From the NCBI GenBank assembly GCA_029960955.1, contig JASBVS010000033.1, positions 28,426 to 92,425 on the forward strand: 64,000 nucleotides of DNA, given 5' to 3'. The notes under the pieces are model-generated. The model saw only the letters and a list, made by a program, of their open reading frames with translations. It made no database searches and had not been told where the DNA came from. The position numbers were made by a program, and so were the translations under genes. Positions 18,918 through 32,089 of this stretch are shown here, one piece after another (position 1 is the first letter of the stretch; every line of letters starts with the position of its first letter). The DNA comes from Bacillota bacterium (lineage in GTDB: Bacteria; Bacillota; Sulfobacillia; JAIMAT01).

Positions 18918-20749
18918 CTAGCCGCCCGAGCCCGAGCCGGGAGCCGAGCCGCCGGCGCCTCCGGGAGAGCCGCCGCCGGGAGCGCCCCCGCCGGAGCCGC
19001 CCGGAGCACCCTGGCCGCCCGGGGTGGAGGAGCCCGGGGAGCCCGGCAGGAGGCTGGGCGAGGTGAGGTGCTGGCTGGGCAGGAGGTCGGCCGAGCTGCC
19101 GGTGATCACGCGGTCGCCCGGCTTGAGGCCGGAGAGCACCTGGGCGTAGCGGTCGTTGACCAGCCCCAGCTTGACGACCACGGTCCGCGTCGTGCCGTTC
19201 TTCTCCAGCACCTCCACCTTCGACTGGCCGTCTTCCTCGAAGATGGCCTCCACCGGCACCAGCAGGGCGTCCTTGGCGCTGCCGGCGTCGATGTGGGCCC
19301 GGGCCTGCATCCCGGGGCGCAGCTCGGGCACGCCGTCCACCTGGATGAGGACCTGGAACTGCGTCACGCCGCTCTGGTCCTTGCCCATCATGGCCACGTT
19401 GGTCACCGTGCCGTGCAGCACTCGCCCCGGCAGGGCGTCCACCGTCACCTGAACCGACGCTCCCTGCTTCACCTTGACGATGTCCACGTCGCTCACCTGG
19501 GCGAAGAGCTGCATGTGGGCGGTGTTGAGCACCTGGCCGAGATACTGGCCCGGTTGCAGGGTGGCGCCCGGTTGCAGGGGAGGCATGCCGACCACGATGC
19601 CGTCCATGGGCGAGCGGACCTCGAGCAGGCTCGCCTGGGCCTGGTCCTGGGCCAGCTTCTGCTCGGCGTCGCGCAGGGTCTGGAGCTTCGCCTCCACCGT
19701 GGACTGGAATGTGCTTCCTGCAAGGGTCAGGATGGGGTCGCCCCGGTGGACCGGCTGCCCGTCCTGGACGAAGATCCGGGTGACGGAGGCGTCGGCGGGG
19801 CTGGTCAGCGCCTCGCTCTGCCCGTAGCTCTTGATCTGCTGGCAGTAGCGGAGCCAGTTGAGCGAGGCGGGCTGGCCCGAGTCGGGGTTCGGGGAGCGGG
19901 GCGGGTTGCCCGGGGCGAAACCGACCTGGGCCTGCATGCCCGGGCGGAGGAGGCCCGGGTTGACGCCTTCCAGGGTGACCCAGTAGACGAACTGGGAGGG
20001 TCCGCTCGCCTGGCCGCCGGAGTCCGACTGGGCGGCGGGGCTGCAGTTGTTCAGCTCGGAGAGCGGCGTGGGGATGGGGTTGGGGTTGACGTCGGTCACC
20101 TGCGCCGGGACCAGCCCGTCGAACTCGTCGAAGCGGAGGTAGGCCGTCTCTCCCTTCCGCACGCCGGCCAGCTCGCCCGGCGCCACCCGCGCCACGAGGA
20201 CGAAGTGGGAGTCGTCCACCACCTGGGCCAGCAGCTGCCCCTGCTTCACCTGGCTGCCCAGGGTGGCCGAGAGGCCGGTCACCCGGCCGTCGATGGGCGC
20301 CGTCACGGTGATGCCGCGCGCCGGGTCGATCCCGTCCACCTGCTCGGGCGTCACGCCCAGCAGCTGGGCCAGGTCGAGCCGCGCCTGCTGGACGGTCTGG
20401 CTGTCCTGCTGCAGCTGCTGCTCCAGGGCCGGAGCCGCGAGGCGCGCCACCACCTGGCCGGCGCGCACGGGATCGCCCTCGTGGACGAGCATCTCCTGCA
20501 GCACGTACGACGGAGCCGCCCCGGGGTTCTGGCCGGGCGTGAAGGGGACCATGAGGCCGCTCCCCTCGGCGGGGTTGAGCGGTCCGGTCGTGTCCACGCC
20601 GACCGAGATGTCGCCCCGCGCCACCGTGGCGGTGGCGTAGAGCGGCGCCTGGGTCGTCTGCACGGGCGGAGGAAGGAGCTGGCGGTAGGCGAGGTAGCCG
20701 CCTCCCAGGACGACCAGCACGACCGCCAGCGTCGCTGCCACCCTGCGGA

Positions 20750-20753
<4 letters not shown>
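18918..20753 (-). CDS. HlyD/MacA-family efflux periplasmic adaptor
   Basis: N-terminal TM anchor; biotinyl-lipoyl-like GDISVGVDTTGPLNP...; GDRVITGSS; Gly/Pro/Ser-rich C-terminal tail; operon with permease and ATPase. Confidence 0.9.
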
Positions 20754-21532
<779 letters not shown>

Positions 21533-21693
21533 CTTCCTCCCTCCAGGGGCCGTGAAGTGGGGTGGCTCCGCCCGGTCGGGACGGCCGCCGGGCGACGAGC
21601 CGCCATAGCCAGAGACGCGTCACCTGTGGCGATGGTTCCCTGTCATGGGAGAGCTCTCCTACCTGCGCGGGAGGAAGCCGACCCGGCATAGAG

Positions 21694-22716
21694 ATGAAGC
21701 TGCGGAAAGGGGGGTCGGAGGTGGCGAGCGAGGCCGGCCGCGCCGTGGCGGAGGCGCTGGAGAGGGGCGAGATCGAGCCGCTGGAGGCGCTCCGCCGCCT
21801 CCGCCGCCTGCCCGCCACACGGCCGGAGGCGAGCGCGCCGGCCGCCGAGCCGGGCGCGGCGCCGAGCGCGCCCGGCGCGCCCGCGGCGGAGGGGCAGGCC
21901 GAGCTCGAGCGGGCGCTGGCGGAGCTCGACCGCCTGGTGGGGCTGGAGGAAGTGAAGCGGCTCGTGCGCGAGCTGATCGACTTCGTGGAGGTGCAACGCC
22001 GCCGCCAGGCGCACCACCTCGTGACCGAACCGACCGTCCTCCACGCCGTCTTCCGCGGCAACCCCGGCACGGGCAAGACCACGGTCGCCCGGCTGCTGGC
22101 AAGGATCTACCAGGCGCTCGGCCTGCTGGAGCGCGGCCACCTGGTGGAGGTGGAGCGGGCCGACCTGGTCGGGGAGTACATCGGCCACACCGCGCAGAGG
22201 ACGCGCGAGCAGGTGCGGCGGGCGCTGGGCGGCATCCTCTTCGTCGACGAGGCCTACTCGCTGGCCCGCGGCGGGGAGAAGGACTTCGGCAAGGAGGCCA
22301 TCGACGTCCTCGTCAAGGCGATGGAGGACTACCGGGGCCGCTTCGTCCTCATCCTGGCCGGCTACCGGCTGGAGATGGAGTACTTCCTGGCGCAGAACCC
22401 GGGGCTCCGCTCGCGCTTCCCGATCCAGATCGACTTCCCCGACTTCGACGTCGACCAGCTGGTCTCCATCTGCGAACTGATGTTTGCCGAACGGGAGTAC
22501 CGGCCCTTGCGCGAGGCGATCGAACAGCTGCGCCGGCTGCTCGCCCACCCCGGATGGACGCTGCCGGCGGTCCAGGGGAACGCGCGTTTGATCCGCAACC
22601 TGGTGGAGCGGGCCATCCGGCGCCAGGCGAGCCGCGTCATCCGCGAGGACCGGCGCAGCCGGGAGGAGCTGATGGAGATCACCGTCGACGACCTGCTGGG
22701 GGACCTCCCGCGATGA
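21694..22716 (+). CDS. spoVK: SpoVK/CbbX-like AAA ATPase
   Basis: LDRLVGLEEVKRLVRELIDF, FRGNPGTGKTTVARLLA, GGILFVDEAYSLARGGEKDFGKEAID; upstream of glnRA as in Bacillus. Confidence 0.88.
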   Translation: MKLRKGGSEVASEAGRAVAEALERGEIEPLEALRRLRRLPATRPEASAPAAEPGAAPSAPGAPAAEGQAELERALAELDRLVGLEEVKRLVRELIDFVEVQRRRQAHHLVTEPTVLHAVFRGNPGTGKTTVARLLARIYQALGLLERGHLVEVERADLVGEYIGHTAQRTREQVRRALGGILFVDEAYSLARGGEKDFGKEAIDVLVKAMEDYRGRFVLILAGYRLEMEYFLAQNPGLRSRFPIQIDFPDFDVDQLVSICELMFAEREYRPLREAIEQLRRLLAHPGWTLPAVQGNARLIRNLVERAIRRQASRVIREDRRSREELMEITVDDLLGDLPR

Positions 22717-23318
22717 GCCGGGAGGCGCCGCTGGCGCTGCTGGTCGGCCGCCCGGGGGTGGGCAAGAGCGCGCTTCTGCGGCTCCTCTCGGCCTCGCCCG
22801 GCGAGCCGGGGAGGGGTTGGCCGCTGCGCCCGCCCCTGGGGCGGCGTCCGCCGGAGCGGGCGCTGCCGCCGGCGCCGCTGGGCGTCGCCCGCCGCTTGCT
22901 CCGCTTCGACGTGGGGCGCGGGCGCCTCGAGCGGCTCCTCGTGGTGGAGGGGGCGCCGGTGCCGGAGCGTCTCCCCGAGGCGATGGCGGAGCGGCGGCGC
23001 CTGGGCGAGACGCTCCTCCTCCTGGAGGAGGCGGCGGTGATCCTGCACGTCCTGGACGGGCCGGCGCTGGGCGTGGAAGGGGAGGGGAACTGGCTCCATC
23101 CCCTCGACGCCGAACTGCAGGCGCTGGGCCTCCGCCGGCCCGCCTACGCCGCGGTGGTCAGCGGCACCGACCGGCCGTGGGGCCCCACGGGCCTCTCCCG
23201 GCTTCGCGAGCGCTGGCCGGGCGTCCCCGTCTTCCCCTTTGCCGCGGCCACGCGCGAGGGCGTGCGCGAGATCCGCTCCTGGCTGAGGGAGCAGCTCGTC
23301 CGGGCGCGCGTCCGTTGA
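22713..23318 (+). CDS. P-loop GTPase-like protein
   Basis: ALLVGRPGVGKSALLRLLS; sits between spoVK and glnR, the position of hflX/ynbA in Bacillus; short and divergent. Confidence 0.65.
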   Translation: MSREAPLALLVGRPGVGKSALLRLLSASPGEPGRGWPLRPPLGRRPPERALPPAPLGVARRLLRFDVGRGRLERLLVVEGAPVPERLPEAMAERRRLGETLLLLEEAAVILHVLDGPALGVEGEGNWLHPLDAELQALGLRRPAYAAVVSGTDRPWGPTGLSRLRERWPGVPVFPFAAATREGVREIRSWLREQLVRARVR

Positions 23319-23343
23319 CAGGACATTTCGTGGCCGCTACTGT
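23315..23343 (+). promoter_or_regulatory. Putative promoter of glnR-glnA (TTGACA - 17 bp - TACTGT) with overlapping inverted repeats
   Basis: TTGACA at 23315-23320, TACTGT at 23338-23343; inverted repeat GCCGCTAC-T-GTAGCGGC at 23333-23349 overlaps the -10. Confidence 0.6.
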
Positions 23344-23406
23344 AGCGGCGGCACATGGCATGATTTCCTGCCATTTAACCCCGGAAGCGGGCAGGGGGCG
23401 GGAAGG

Positions 23407-23874
23407 TTGGACCGGCAGTCCGGCGGCGAAGAGCCCGTCTTCTCGATCGGTACCGTCGAAAAGTTGACCGGTTTGACCAGCCGGCAGATCCGTTACTACG
23501 AGACGAAGGGCCTGGTCCGGCCCGGGCGGACGCCCGGGCATCAGCGCGTCTACACGCGCGCGCAGGTGGAGCGCCTGCGCCAGATCAAGCGCCTGCTGGA
23601 CGAAGGAAGGAGCCTGCAGAGCATCGCCGAGGAGCTGGCGTCGGCGGAGCAGGAAGCCGCGCACGAGGCGGTCCGCTACGCGGCGCCGGAGCGCTTCCTG
23701 CGCCACGGGCTGACCTCGCTCTACCCGGTGCGCGAGGCGGGGGAGCTGACGCGGCTGCTGGAGAGCCGCCGGCGCGAGGAGCGGGCGGCGGAGAGGGAAT
23801 CGGGGGCCGGCGCCGGCGAGAGCGGCCGGCGCGGGCGCGGCAGGAGGCGGAGAGATGGCCAGGAGGACGCCTGA
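23407..23874 (+). CDS. glnR: MerR-family regulator GlnR
   Basis: [57 protein letters not shown]; directly upstream of glnA. Confidence 0.9.
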   Translation: MDRQSGGEEPVFSIGTVEKLTGLTSRQIRYYETKGLVRPGRTPGHQRVYTRAQVERLRQIKRLLDEGRSLQSIAEELASAEQEAAHEAVRYAAPERFLRHGLTSLYPVREAGELTRLLESRRREERAAERESGAGAGESGRRGRGRRRRDGQEDA

Positions 23875-25189
23875 CGAGATCCTCCGGACGGTGCGGGAGC
23901 AGGGCGTGCGCTTCATCCGGCTCCAGTTCACGGACGTCCTCGGCGTGATCAAGAACGTCGACATCCCGGCGGCGCAGCTGGAGAAGGCGCTGGCCGGGGA
24001 GCTCGCCTTCGACGGCTCCTCGATCGAGGGTTTCGTCCGCATCGAGGAGTCGGACATGGTGCTCCAGCCCGATCCCGACACCTTCGTCGTCTTCCCCTGG
24101 CGGAACGGAGACGGCACGCGGACGGCGCGGCTCATCTGCGACATCGCCAACCCCGACGGGAGCCCCTTCGAGGGCGATCCGCGCCGCGTCCTGCGCCGTG
24201 CCATGGCCCGCGCCGCGGAGCACGGCCTGGTGATGAACGTCGGCCCGGAGCCGGAGTTCTTCCTGTTCAACACCGACCAGGAGGGGAACGCCACCACGCG
24301 CACGCAGGACCAGGCCGGCTACTTCGACCTGGCGCCGGTCGACCGCGGCGAGGAGGCGCGCGCCGACATGGTGGTGACGCTCCAGGAGATGGGCTTCGAG
24401 ATCGAGGCCTCCCACCACGAGGTGGCGCCGGGCCAGCACGAGATCGACTTCAAGTATGCCGACGCCCTGACCACCGCCGACGCCATCGTCACCTTCCGCT
24501 TCGTGGTGCGGACGGTCGCGGCGGCGCACGGGCTGCACGCCACCTTCATGCCCAAGCCGCTCTTCGGCGTCAACGGCTCGGGCATGCATCTGCACCAGTC
24601 GCTCTTCCGCGGCGAGGAGAACGCCTTCTACGACCCGCGGCGGCCGGACGGGCTCTCCGAGATGGCGCTCCACTACATCGCCGGCGTCATCCGGCACGCC
24701 CGCGCCATCACGGCGCTGGCCAACCCGCTGGTCAACTCGTACAAGCGCCTGGTTCCCGGCTACGAGGCCCCCACCTACATCGCCTGGTCCTACCGGAACC
24801 GGAGCCCGATGATCCGCATCCCGGCCAAGCGCGGCCTGAGCACCCGGATCGAGCTGCGCTCGCCCGACCCGAGCTGCAACCCCTACCTGGTCCTGGCGGC
24901 CTGCCTGCGCGCGGGCCTGGAGGGGGTCGAGCAGCGCCTCGTCCCGCCCGAGCCCGTCAACCGGAACCTTTACGCCATGAGCCCGCGGGAGCGGGAGGAG
25001 CTGGGCATCGAGGAGCTTCCGGGCAGCCTGGGCGAGGCGCTGGAGGAGCTGCGCAAGGATCCCCTCATGCGCGAGACGCTGGGGGAGCACGTCCTCTCCC
25101 GCTACCTCGAGGCGAAGGAGATCGAATGGGAGATCTACCGGAGCCAGGTCCACCCCTGGGAGGTGGAGCAGTATCTGCGCACCTTCTAG
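23855..25189 (+). CDS. glnA: Glutamine synthetase type I
   Basis: [72 protein letters not shown]. Confidence 0.98.
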   Translation: MARRTPDEILRTVREQGVRFIRLQFTDVLGVIKNVDIPAAQLEKALAGELAFDGSSIEGFVRIEESDMVLQPDPDTFVVFPWRNGDGTRTARLICDIANPDGSPFEGDPRRVLRRAMARAAEHGLVMNVGPEPEFFLFNTDQEGNATTRTQDQAGYFDLAPVDRGEEARADMVVTLQEMGFEIEASHHEVAPGQHEIDFKYADALTTADAIVTFRFVVRTVAAAHGLHATFMPKPLFGVNGSGMHLHQSLFRGEENAFYDPRRPDGLSEMALHYIAGVIRHARAITALANPLVNSYKRLVPGYEAPTYIAWSYRNRSPMIRIPAKRGLSTRIELRSPDPSCNPYLVLAACLRAGLEGVEQRLVPPEPVNRNLYAMSPREREELGIEELPGSLGEALEELRKDPLMRETLGEHVLSRYLEAKEIEWEIYRSQVHPWEVEQYLRTF

Positions 25190-25302
25190 GGGGGCCGGCG
25201 GCGGAGCCGGGGCGCCGCTCGCGCCCGGGCAGAAGACGGTCGCGCCGCCTGAAACCGGGAATCGCCCGGCGACAGGGAAGCGTCAGGAGCAGCGAGAATA
25301 GT

Positions 25303-25340
25303 GGCGGCGGAGACTGAATCGTCGTTCAGTCTCCGCTGCC
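25303..25340. terminator. Strong intergenic hairpin between glnA and etfB (terminator-like, no U-tract)
   Basis: GGCGGCGGAGACTGAA-TCGTCG-TTCAGTCTCCGCTGCC: 16-bp stem (12 perfect inner bp, one G-T pair), 6-nt loop. Confidence 0.6.
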
Positions 25341-25410
25341 TTCGTTCCGGCGCCCGCGGGAGGCGCGCAGGGTGCCGGAGCGGGCCGACTTCCTCCACGG
25401 GGGGTTGCGC

Positions 25411-26202
25411 ATGCGACTGGTCGTTGGTCTGAAGTACATCCTCGACCCCGAGATCCCGCCCCGCGACTTCCGCATCGACGAGGAGGCCCGGCGCCCCGTC
25501 CAGGGCAGGGCCTCCCTGGTGATCAGCCCCTTCGACGAGAACGCGCTGGAGCTGGCGCTGCAGATGAAGGATCGCGACCCCGCCACGCAGGTGGTGGCGC
25601 TCAGCGCCGGTCCGGCCAGCTCGGAGGAAGCGCTGCGCAAGGCGCTCTCCCTGCGCGTGGACGAGGCGGTGCGCGTCGAGACCGACCCGCTGGGCGAGCC
25701 CGACGGCGAGCAGACGGCGCTGCTGCTGGCACGGGCGGTCCAGCGCCTCGGGGGCGACATCCTGCTGGTGGGCCGCCAGGCCGGCGACTGGGACCGCGGC
25801 CAGACCGGCCCGATCGCCGCCGAGATCCTCGGCTGGCCCTGCGTCACCGCCGTCTCCCGCATCGAGGCGGCGGACGGGAGGCTGCGTCTCCGCCACGAGG
25901 GGCCCGACGGGCTGGAGGTGGTGGAGGCGACGCCGCCGCTGGTGCTGACGGTCACCAACGACGAGGCCAACCAGCTCCGCATCCCCAAGGCGCGCGACAT
26001 CCTGGCGACGCGCTCCAAGCAGGTCGGCCGGCTGAGCCTGGACGACCTCGGCCTCTCGCCCGAGGCGGTGCCGCCGCGCAGCGAGGTGACGCGGCTCTAC
26101 GTCCCGGTCGAGGAGCACCAGTGCGAGTGGATCGAGGGCGACGACGCCGAGGCGAAGGCCAGGGCGCTGGCCGACCGGCTGATGGCGCTGAAGGTCCTCT
26201 AG
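25411..26202 (+). CDS. etfB: Electron transfer flavoprotein beta subunit
   Basis: MRLVVGLKYILDPEIPPRDFRID...NALELALQMKD...LLVGRQAGDWDRGQTGPIAAEILG. Confidence 0.93.
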   Translation: MRLVVGLKYILDPEIPPRDFRIDEEARRPVQGRASLVISPFDENALELALQMKDRDPATQVVALSAGPASSEEALRKALSLRVDEAVRVETDPLGEPDGEQTALLLARAVQRLGGDILLVGRQAGDWDRGQTGPIAAEILGWPCVTAVSRIEAADGRLRLRHEGPDGLEVVEATPPLVLTVTNDEANQLRIPKARDILATRSKQVGRLSLDDLGLSPEAVPPRSEVTRLYVPVEEHQCEWIEGDDAEAKARALADRLMALKVL

Positions 26203-26288
26203 GCGGCCGCCGGGGAGGGGAGCCCTCCGGCGGCGGCCGCATCTCCGGCCTGTTTTGGACTTTCCCACCAGGAAGCGAGGTTCGAGCG

Positions 26289-27263
26289 ATGAGCGTGCTC
26301 TCTCTCCTTCTTCTGCGCGACGGCGGTCGCCCGGACAAGGCGGCGCTGGAGGCGCTGGGCGCGGGCCGGGTGGCCGCCCGCGCGCTGGGCGCCGAGCTGG
26401 AGGCGGCCGTGGTCGCCTCCGGCGGCGGCCGCGCGGAGCTGGGCGCCTACGGCGTGCGGGCGGTCTGGCAGCTGGCCGGCCCGGCCGGCGACTACCAGCC
26501 CGAACGCTGGCTGACGGCGCTGGAGGGGCTGGTGCGGGCGGCGGGCGCCGAGGTGGTCGTCCTCGCCGGCGACGCGGCCGGCCGCGAGCTGGGGCCGCGC
26601 CTCGGGCACCGGCTGGGGAGCGGCAGCGTCACCGAGTGCGTCGACTTCCGCGCGGAGGGAGGCCGGCTGGAGGCCGTGCGGCCGGTCTTCGGCGGCAAGG
26701 CGACGGCCCACGTGCGCGTGGAGGGGCGGCCCGCCGTCCTGGTGACGCGCCTCCACGCCTTCGCGCCGGCGGAGCCCGGCGAGGCCGGGGCGGAGCCGGC
26801 GGTGCACGAGGTGGCGGTGGAGCTGCCGCCCGCGGACGGCCTGCCGCGGGTGGTCGAGCGGATCGAGGAGAGCGGCGGGGGCGTCCGGCTGGAGGAGGCC
26901 AAGCGGATCGTCTCCGGCGGCCGCGGCCTCGGCGGGCCGGAGAACTTCGCGCTGCTCGAGGAGCTGGCGCGGGTGATCGGCGGGGCGGTGGGCGCCTCGC
27001 GGGCGGCGGTGGACGCGGGCTGGGTGCCGCCCAGCTACCAGATCGGGCAGACCGGCCACATCGTCGCGCCCGACCTCTACCTGGCCGTGGGCATCTCCGG
27101 CGCCAGCCAGCACCTGGCCGGCATCGCCGGCGCCCGCCACGTGGTGGCCATCAACAAGGACGCCAGCGCGCCCATCTTCAAGGTGGCCGAGCTGGGCGTG
27201 GTCGAGGACTACAGGAAGGTGCTGCCGCCGCTCATCGAGGAGCTGAAGCGGCGCCTCGGCTGA
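26289..27263 (+). CDS. etfA: Electron transfer flavoprotein alpha subunit
   Basis: C-terminal FAD domain: [73 protein letters not shown]. Confidence 0.95.
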   Translation: MSVLSLLLLRDGGRPDKAALEALGAGRVAARALGAELEAAVVASGGGRAELGAYGVRAVWQLAGPAGDYQPERWLTALEGLVRAAGAEVVVLAGDAAGRELGPRLGHRLGSGSVTECVDFRAEGGRLEAVRPVFGGKATAHVRVEGRPAVLVTRLHAFAPAEPGEAGAEPAVHEVAVELPPADGLPRVVERIEESGGGVRLEEAKRIVSGGRGLGGPENFALLEELARVIGGAVGASRAAVDAGWVPPSYQIGQTGHIVAPDLYLAVGISGASQHLAGIAGARHVVAINKDASAPIFKVAELGVVEDYRKVLPPLIEELKRRLG

Positions 27264-27315
27264 GGCCGGGGAGGGGGCGGGGCGCGAGGCCGGGCGAGGC
27301 GAAGGGGGCGGGGGC

Positions 27316-29382
<2,067 letters not shown>

Positions 29383-29417
29383 GCGGCGCGGGAGCGCCGG
29401 ACGGGAGGGCATGCGAC

Positions 29418-30584
29418 GTGGCGGACGGTCCCTTCGACCTGACCGCGGAGCAGCGCGCGCTGGCGGAGCTGGCGCGCCAGGTGGCGGAGGAGCGGGTGGC
29501 GCCCAGGGCGGCCGCGATCGAGGAGGAGGACCGCTTCCCCGAGGACCTCCGCCGCCTCTTCGGCGAGCTGGAGCTGATGGGGCTGGGCATCCCCGAGACC
29601 TACGGCGGCGGCGGAGCCGGCCTCCTCGCGGTCTGCCTGGTGATCGAGGAGCTGGCGCGGGTGAGCGCGGCGGCCTCGCTGATCGTGGCCGACCACGAGC
29701 TGGGGCTGCTTCCTGTGCTGCTCGGCGCGTCGGAGGAGCAGAAGCGCGCCTGGCTGCCGGAGATCGCCTCCGGCAGGCGGCTGATGGCCTTCGCCCTGAC
29801 CGAGCCGGAGGCGGGCTCGGACGCGGCGCACCTCGCCATGCGGGCGGAGCGCCGCGGCGACCGCTACGTGCTGAACGGCACCAAGCGGTTCATCACGCAC
29901 GGGAACGTGGCCGACTCGCTGACGGTCTTCGCCAGCACCGATCCGGAGAAAGGGTCGAAGGGGATCACCTGCTTCCTGGTCGACCGCGAGACGCCGGGGC
30001 TGAAGGTGACCAAGCTGGAGCGGAAGATGGGCCTCCACGGCTCGCCCACGGCCGAGCTGAGCTTCCAGGAGGTGGAGGTGCCGGTGGAGAACCGGATCGG
30101 CGAGGAAGGGCAGGGCTTCCGCATCGCCATGGCCACCCTCGACCACAGCCGCCCCGGCATCGCCGCCCAGGCGCTGGGCATCGCGCAGGGCGCGCTCGAC
30201 CAGGCCGTCGCCTACGCCAGGCAGCGCCGCCAGTTCGGGCGTCCCATCGGCGACTTCCAGGCGATCCAGTTCATGATCGCCGACATGGCCATCGGCGTGG
30301 AGTCGGCGCGCTACCTGACCTACAAGGCGGCGACGGTGGTGGAGGAAGCCGACGCCGGCCGTGCCGACTGGCAGCTGGCCAACCGCTTCTCCTCCATGGC
30401 GAAGACCTACGCGTCCGACGTCGCCATGCGCGTCACCACCGACGCCGTGCAGATCTTCGGCGGGTACGGCTACGTCGCCGACTATCCCGTGGAGCGGATG
30501 ATGCGGGACGCCAAGATCACCCAGATCTACGAGGGCACCAACCAGATCCAGCGCCTGGTGATCGCGCGCAGCTACCTGGGCTGA
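29418..30584 (+). CDS. Acyl-CoA dehydrogenase (GTG start)
   Basis: ALTEPEAGSDAAHLAMRAE, GTKRFITHG, QRRQFGRPIGDFQAIQFMIADM, DAVQIFGGYGYVADYPVERMMRDAKITQIYEGTNQIQ. Confidence 0.96.
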   Translation: MADGPFDLTAEQRALAELARQVAEERVAPRAAAIEEEDRFPEDLRRLFGELELMGLGIPETYGGGGAGLLAVCLVIEELARVSAAASLIVADHELGLLPVLLGASEEQKRAWLPEIASGRRLMAFALTEPEAGSDAAHLAMRAERRGDRYVLNGTKRFITHGNVADSLTVFASTDPEKGSKGITCFLVDRETPGLKVTKLERKMGLHGSPTAELSFQEVEVPVENRIGEEGQGFRIAMATLDHSRPGIAAQALGIAQGALDQAVAYARQRRQFGRPIGDFQAIQFMIADMAIGVESARYLTYKAATVVEEADAGRADWQLANRFSSMAKTYASDVAMRVTTDAVQIFGGYGYVADYPVERMMRDAKITQIYEGTNQIQRLVIARSYLG

Positions 30585-31279
30585 GCCGGCGGCCGGCCGG
30601 CCTCGAGCCGGTGGAGGACAGCCAGGACGCGCCCCACCGGGCGCGCCTCGCGGCTGACCAGCGGCTGGACGGCGGGGTTGGCGGGCTGGAGGCGGACCGC
30701 CTCCCCGTCAGGAAGCAGGCGCCGGACCACCGGCTCGTCGCCGACCAGCGCCACCACCAGCTCGCCCGGCAGCGCCGCCTCGGCCGGCGCGCAGAGGACG
30801 AGGTCGCCCTCCTCGATGCCGGCGCCCTGCATGGCCGAGCCCTGGACCCGCAGCGCGTAGCTCGCCCCGCCGCCGGGCGCCTCGGCCGGCAGGACCAGCC
30901 AGGCGACGAGCCCGGGCGGTGCCTGGCCGGCCTCCTGGCCGGGTACCGGGGAGGGGGCGCCTGCGCCGGGAGGCTCCGGCGGCCGCCGGAGGAGGGGAAT
31001 GCGGCGGAGGCCCGGTCCGGGCTCGGCCGGCGCGGCGGCCGGCAGGGCGAGGAGCCCGAGCGCGCGGGGGCGCGAGCCTTCCTGGCGGAGGAAGCCCTTG
31101 CGGACGAGCTGGCGCAGGTAGGCGTGGACGGTGGAGCTGGAGCGGAGGCCGACGCGCGCCCCGATCTCCCGGACGGACGGCGGATAGCCGCGCTCGCGGA
31201 TGAAGGCGTCGATGCACTCCAGCACCTCGCGTTCGCGGGGCGTCAGCGAGGCTGTCGGCTCCAACGCGCCCTCCCCCAT
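30572..31279 (-). CDS. LexA-like repressor with apparently degenerate peptidase active site
   Basis: LexA winged helix (SLTPREREVLECIDAFIRERGYPPSVREIGARVGLRSSSTVHAYLRQLVRKGFL) and S24-like domain RVQGSAMQGAGIEEGDLVL...EPVVRRL; catalytic Ser and Lys positions read Ala and Arg. Confidence 0.87.
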   Translation of the reverse strand: MGEGALEPTASLTPREREVLECIDAFIRERGYPPSVREIGARVGLRSSSTVHAYLRQLVRKGFLRQEGSRPRALGLLALPAAAPAEPGPGLRRIPLLRRPPEPPGAGAPSPVPGQEAGQAPPGLVAWLVLPAEAPGGGASYALRVQGSAMQGAGIEEGDLVLCAPAEAALPGELVVALVGDEPVVRRLLPDGEAVRLQPANPAVQPLVSREARPVGRVLAVLHRLEAGRPPAQPR

Positions 31280-31309
31280 GGCGGCCGCGGTGCTGCGGCT
31301 TGCCGGCTG

Positions 31310-31321
31310 CATGCTAGCATG
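31310..31321. promoter_or_regulatory. Perfect 12-bp palindrome CATGCTAGCATG, candidate operator in the lexA-like/coaB divergent region
   Basis: Read directly from sequence; 31 bp upstream of the lexA-like start codon. Confidence 0.4.
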
Positions 31322-31381
31322 GGGGTCGGGACGGGTCAAACAGGTGTTCCCCCCGACGCCCGGTCCCGGAGGAGGCAGAGC

Positions 31382-32089
31382 GTGCGCCCGCCACACCTGG
31401 TGGTCACCGGAGGACCGACGGAGGCGCCCCTCGACGAGGTCCGCTTCCTGTCCAACCGCTCGTCCGGGCGGACGGCCGCCGCCATCGCCCGGCAGGCGCT
31501 GGCGCGCGGCTGGGACGTCACCTTCGTCCACGGGCCCGGCAGCGCGCTGCCGGAGGGAGGGGAGGGGTGGCTCCGCCTGGTGGCGGTGCGCACCGTGGCG
31601 GATCTGGCCGCCGCCCTGGAGCGGCTTCTGCGCGACTCCCGGCACCCCGTCGACGCGCTGGTCCACGCCATGGCCGTGCTGGACTTCGAGCCCGAGCGGA
31701 GCGAGCCGGGGAAGGTCTCGTCGCGGGAGGAGTGGTGGGTCCGCCTGGTGCCGACGCCGAAGGTGGTCGAGCGGGTGCGCCGTTGGGCGCCGGGCGTCTT
31801 CCTGGTCGCCTTCAAGCTGGAGGCGACGGAGGAGCCGGAGCGGCTGGCCGAGGCGGCGCGGGCGGCGGCAGAGCGCAGCGGGGCCGACCTGGTGGTGGCC
31901 AACAGCCTGCGCGAGGTGGGGCCCGAGCGGCACGTGACCTACGTCGTCGATCCGCGGGGCGGCGAGGCGCGGCGGTGCGGGAGCAACGAGGAGCTGGCGA
32001 CCCTCCTCCTCGACCGGATCGCGGCGCACCTCTCGCAGCCCCAGGCGCCGGCGGGAGGGCGGAGGAGCCCGGGAGGAGGGGCGGCGTGA
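31382..32089 (+). CDS. coaB: Phosphopantothenate-cysteine ligase (stand-alone CoaB)
   Basis: LVVTGGPTEAPLDEVRFLSNRSSGRTAAAIARQAL...FKLEATEEPERL...DLVVANSL; GTG at 31382. Confidence 0.87.
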   Translation: MRPPHLVVTGGPTEAPLDEVRFLSNRSSGRTAAAIARQALARGWDVTFVHGPGSALPEGGEGWLRLVAVRTVADLAAALERLLRDSRHPVDALVHAMAVLDFEPERSEPGKVSSREEWWVRLVPTPKVVERVRRWAPGVFLVAFKLEATEEPERLAEAARAAAERSGADLVVANSLREVGPERHVTYVVDPRGGEARRCGSNEELATLLLDRIAAHLSQPQAPAGGRRSPGGGAA

